From Actinomycetota bacterium (GTDB lineage Bacteria; Actinomycetota; Actinomycetes; Streptosporangiales; Streptosporangiaceae), in contig PMSU01000184.1 of assembly GCA_003168255.1 (NCBI GenBank), positions 167 to 59,868 on the forward strand: a DNA stretch of 59,702 nt, read 5' to 3'. Each line of letters begins with the position of its first letter. Position 1 is the stretch's first letter. Shown here piece after piece: positions 57,084 through 59,702 of the stretch. The notes beneath the pieces are model-generated. The model made no database searches. It saw only the letters and a list, made by a program, of their open reading frames with translations, and had not been told where the DNA came from. The position numbers were made by a program, and so were the translations under genes.

Positions 57084-58799
57084 CTATTTCGCGTCGCCGT
57101 AGCAGCTGACCACGGCGGTCGTCACCGGAAACCGCACCGGCGTCGCGCCGAACACCAGCCGCCCCGCCTCCTGCGCTGCCGCCTCTATCGCCGCGACCAC
57201 CGGCTGGGCGAGCGCATCCGGGCAGTGCACGATCACCTCGTCATGCTGGAAGAAGACCAGGTGCGGGCGCCCGGCGCCGTCCGGCCCGGCGAGCGAGGTC
57301 AGCCGCGGCCGCAGGCACGCGAGCAGCACCAGGGCCCAGTCCGCCGCGCTGGCCTGGACGACGAAGTTCCTGGTGAACCGGCCGCGGGCGCGCACAGAAG
57401 CGCCGGCGCCGGCACTGCTCGCACTGGCGGTGAGCGAGCGCCAGGCAGCCGACGGCTGCGGGCATGCCCGGCCGAGGACGGATCGCACTACCCGGCCCTC
57501 CTCCCCGGCCCTCGCGGCCGCTTCCACGTACCCGGCGGCGTCGGGGAATCGCCGTCTGAGCACCGCGAGCAGCTGGCCGGCTTCCCCGCCCGCCCCGCCG
57601 TACATCGCGGAGAGCAACGCCACCTTCGCCTTACTGCGGTCACCGCCGAACGCCCCCGCCAGCTCCGCGTACAGGTCGCCAGCGGCCGCGGCCTCGGCGA
57701 ACGCGCGATCCGCGGCCAGCGCGGCCAGCACCCGGGGCTCCAGCTGCGCGGCGTCGCCGACCACGAGAGTCCAGCCCGGATCGGCGACCACTGCGCGGCG
57801 GAGCACCCGCGGGATCTGGAGCGCGCCGCCGCCGTTCGACGCCCAGCGCCCAGAGACCACGGCGCCGACCACGTACTCCGGGTGAAAGCGGCCGTCAGCC
57901 ACCCAGGAATCCAGCCACGCCCAGCCGTGCGCGGAATGCAGCCTGGCTAGCTCCTTGTACTGGAGCAGCAGCGGGGCGGCCGGATGATGAACGTCGCGGA
58001 GCACTTGGGAGCGAGTGGAGGGGACCGATACGCCCTCGGCGGCGAAGGCGCGAACGAGCTGGGCCGGCGAGTCCGGGTTGACCGGCCGGCCGCCGAACGC
58101 GGCCGTGATCTGCTCGGCCAGCTCGGCCAGCCGTCGCGGCCGCGATCCGCGCGGCGGCCGTGGGCCGAGCAGCCCCGCCAGCAGCTCATCATGCACGTCC
58201 GCCCGCCACGGCAGCCCGTCGAAGCACATCTCCGCTGCGGCAAGTGCTCCCGCCGATTCGGCCGCGGCGAGCAGCCGCAGCCGCGCTTGGGCCTCGTCCG
58301 CTCCGATTTTGGCCAGCTGATCCGCGTATACGGCGATCAGCGCGTCCAGCACCGCGGCGCCCTCGGGCAACCCGGGCTCGGTCGGCTCAAACAGGGCCTG
58401 CTGTGCGCTCCCTGATGGTGTGGCAGCCCGCCGCGGCGCCCGCTCGCCGCGTAGCCGCGCCCACGCTCCAGCTAGCGTCGCAGGCTCGCCGTGCCGCCCG
58501 TCGCGGCCGAGCAGGAGCGCCTCTACCAGCGCCACGTCATGGCAGCGCGCCAGCCGCAGCCCGGCCCTGAGCAGGTCCGGGTAGCATCCGTCAGCGGCCG
58601 CCCACACCCATCGCACCCGGTCGCTTCGCTCACGGTCCGCAATGGCGGATGAAAAATCATTAAGCCGAACGGCAGATGCCAGCCGGGTCCCGTCGGCAGC
58701 CAGATCGCACATCACCGCAGACCCATCGGGCTGCGGGGCAACGACAACCGGCACGGGTGCGGCGGACCCGTTCGGCCCCTGAGCGGCGGCGATCGGCAC
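57084..58799 (-). CDS. Family A DNA polymerase-like protein (bifunctional 3'-5' exonuclease/polymerase type)
   Basis: This is a 571-residue protein. The polymerase half has motif A VVGDAAQLEPRVLAALAAD (Asp, Glu and Arg kept), motif B RSKAKVALLSAMYGGAGGEA (Arg, Lys, Tyr-Gly kept) and motif C FFQHDEVIVHCP (His-Asp-Glu). The N-terminal 200 residues correspond to the exonuclease domain, but the DEDD acidic residues are not clear. Short PolA paralogues like this are common in actinobacteria besides full PolA. Probably a repair polymerase. Confidence 0.85.
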   Translation of the reverse strand: MPIAAAQGPNGSAAPVPVVVAPQPDGSAVMCDLAADGTRLASAVRLNDFSSAIADRERSDRVRWVWAAADGCYPDLLRAGLRLARCHDVALVEALLLGRDGRHGEPATLAGAWARLRGERAPRRAATPSGSAQQALFEPTEPGLPEGAAVLDALIAVYADQLAKIGADEAQARLRLLAAAESAGALAAAEMCFDGLPWRADVHDELLAGLLGPRPPRGSRPRRLAELAEQITAAFGGRPVNPDSPAQLVRAFAAEGVSVPSTRSQVLRDVHHPAAPLLLQYKELARLHSAHGWAWLDSWVADGRFHPEYVVGAVVSGRWASNGGGALQIPRVLRRAVVADPGWTLVVGDAAQLEPRVLAALAADRAFAEAAAAGDLYAELAGAFGGDRSKAKVALLSAMYGGAGGEAGQLLAVLRRRFPDAAGYVEAAARAGEEGRVVRSVLGRACPQPSAAWRSLTASASSAGAGASVRARGRFTRNFVVQASAADWALVLLACLRPRLTSLAGPDGAGRPHLVFFQHDEVIVHCPDALAQPVVAAIEAAAQEAGRLVFGATPVRFPVTTAVVSCYGDAK

Positions 58800-58875
58800 A
58801 GGAATATTGGAACCTATACGAAGTCTGGGCCCGGCCCGGGGCCTGGCCGGGCCGGGTCCAGACGCCTAACGGGGC

Positions 58876-59472
58876 TCAGCCACCGGCCGAGCCTCCGGAG
58901 AACGAGCTGCTCAGGCCAGCCCTGAGCTGCGAGAGGTCCCTGACCCTGATAGCGGTCACCGTACCTCCGCTCGCCGTGGCGGTCACCCACACCTGGTCAC
59001 CGACCTTCACCGAGCCGATGCCGTCTCGCTGGGCAGCAACGATGGTCGAGGCCGTAACGGCGTAGGTCCTAACAAAATCATCCGTACTCTTCAGCGTAAT
59101 GGACGATTGGCTTACGGAGGTGACCTTGCCGTTCTGAATTTCGACTGTTACCGTTCCGCCGCCCGACCGCGGTAGGACAAGCGTGCCGTGTAGGGCGCGG
59201 CTCAGGCCGGACCGGCGGCAGAGCGCGCCCGCTCGGCGCGGTGTTACCACGCGCACGCAACGGGTCCGTGGTGTCTGCGGGGCAGCGGAAGATGTCGCGC
59301 TGAGTGACCCGGCCGAGCCGGCCGCCGACGACGACGAATAGGACGGTCCTGACGTTGCGGCGAATGCGATACCTGCGCCCGCCACTACCGCTACTAGCGC
59401 CGTCCCGGTAAGCAAGAACGGGCGGCCAAGCCATCGGCGGCGGGGTCCGCCAGCCGACAAGTCTTTTGGCAT
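58876..59472 (-). CDS. Exported DUF5666-like protein
   Basis: This is a 198-residue protein starting at ATG 59472 with GGAGG 7 bases upstream. Signal anchor LLTGTALVAVVAGAGIAFAA, then a Ser/Ala-rich linker and an OB-like beta domain: ALHGTLVLPRSGGGTVTVEI, VTSVSQSSITLKSTDDFVRT, VKVGDQVWVTATASGGTVTA. Two cysteines at the linker (RTRC, GALC) may pair. The role is unknown. Confidence 0.75.
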   Translation of the reverse strand: MPKDLSAGGPRRRWLGRPFLLTGTALVAVVAGAGIAFAATSGPSYSSSSAAGSAGSLSATSSAAPQTPRTRCVRVVTPRRAGALCRRSGLSRALHGTLVLPRSGGGTVTVEIQNGKVTSVSQSSITLKSTDDFVRTYAVTASTIVAAQRDGIGSVKVGDQVWVTATASGGTVTAIRVRDLSQLRAGLSSSFSGGSAGG

Positions 59473-59702
59473 CAGATTGCCTCCGTCCAGCCGACGCGAC
59501 GCCCTCAACGGCGGCGCCTTGATGCTGTCAGGCGGACCTGAGTGCCGGCTGAGCCGAAGCTGAGAAATGACCTCAGCTTTCATCGGAGAAGAATGTCGCC
59601 CGCTCGGTACACCACCGGGGGTGCGGCTCCGCGGAGGAACGTTTATGCCGCCGCCCGGACGCCGGCGGCCGCGCGCCGGTTAGCGCGGACGTAAGCCGGC
59701 GC
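59473..59702. other. Upstream region of the exported protein, end of window
   Basis: No gene is seen. gggtgcggctccgcgg at about 59630 resembles the end of the inverted repeat at 37369, probably because both contain the small palindrome gcggctccgc. Confidence 0.4.

Noticed and set aside
58160..58570. Plus-strand ORFs antisense to the DNA polymerase gene
   Set aside because: Arg/Ala/Pro-rich shadow frames with no start signals.

Overview
The window is about 60 kb of very GC-rich DNA from an actinomycete, probably a filamentous Streptosporangiales/Streptomyces-type organism. The signs are mycothiol synthase (MshD), the orphan nitrogen regulator GlnR, a DivIVA-type coiled-coil protein, F420-type LLM oxidoreductase remains, MurT/GatD and a triacylglycerol-synthesis locus. 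Codons end almost always in G or C, and GTG and TTG starts with good Shine-Dalgarno sites are common. Gene names rest on motifs and family memory; no database was searched.

Left part (1-24.9 kb). A partial HNH nuclease and a DsrE-like protein are followed by a long leftward gene train: pstB-pstS-pstC-pstA (phosphate uptake), a GntR regulator, two VirD4-like membrane proteins whose Walker A lysine is replaced, an intact HerA-like ATPase, and murT-gatD (lipid II amidation). Next come a sulfur block (DUF1416, rhodanese, DUF4395, thioredoxin), an ECF sigma/anti-sigma pair, a DUF2993 protein, a MoaD-like protein, glnR and mshD. The order DUF1416-rhodanese-thioredoxin-glnR-mshD next to pstB resembles Mycobacterium tuberculosis Rv0814c-Rv0820. 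A DivIVA-like protein and a Ppx/GppA phosphatase close this part.

Middle (24.9-35 kb). This is an accessory-rich stretch: a PatB-type C-S lyase, a secreted GH12 glucanase, a YegP protein, a Nudix-GNAT fusion, a double YbjQ-like protein, very small membrane proteins, a secreted G1 (glutamic) peptidase, an ABC permease remnant and a secreted beta-propeller.

35.5-40.3 kb is the most unusual region. A tRNA-Glu/Asp/Phe cluster lies at its right edge. The 3' half of tRNA-Phe is repeated as an identical 46-bp core at 37914, 38927 and 39929. The cores bound two units of 1013 and 1002 bp. Each unit holds one toxin-antitoxin pair (PIN toxin plus unrelated antitoxins) and no integrase. Each unit also has a pair of 10-bp direct repeats 82 bp inside its left core and a single copy of the same repeat before its right core, the layout of core plus arm sites of a tyrosine integrase. 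A third, degraded unit on the left carries a Fic protein. It abuts a fragment of a toxin-like protein fused in frame to an LLM oxidoreductase that has lost its N-terminus. I read this as a tandem array of minimal, integrase-less, tRNA-borne toxin-antitoxin cassettes.

Right part (40.3-59.7 kb). An MFS transporter with a repetitive N-terminus, PspC, a glutaryl-CoA-dehydrogenase-like enzyme and tRNA-Lys are followed by a decayed IS110 transposase and a small mobile-element remnant (DUF2637 protein, propeller, lipoprotein). Then come a methyltransferase and a lipid-storage operon: PlsB acyltransferase plus a single 975-residue HAD-PlsC-WS/DGAT fusion. The window ends with a DUF1275 protein, a GNAT-like protein, MscL, a family-A DNA polymerase and a secreted DUF5666-like protein.
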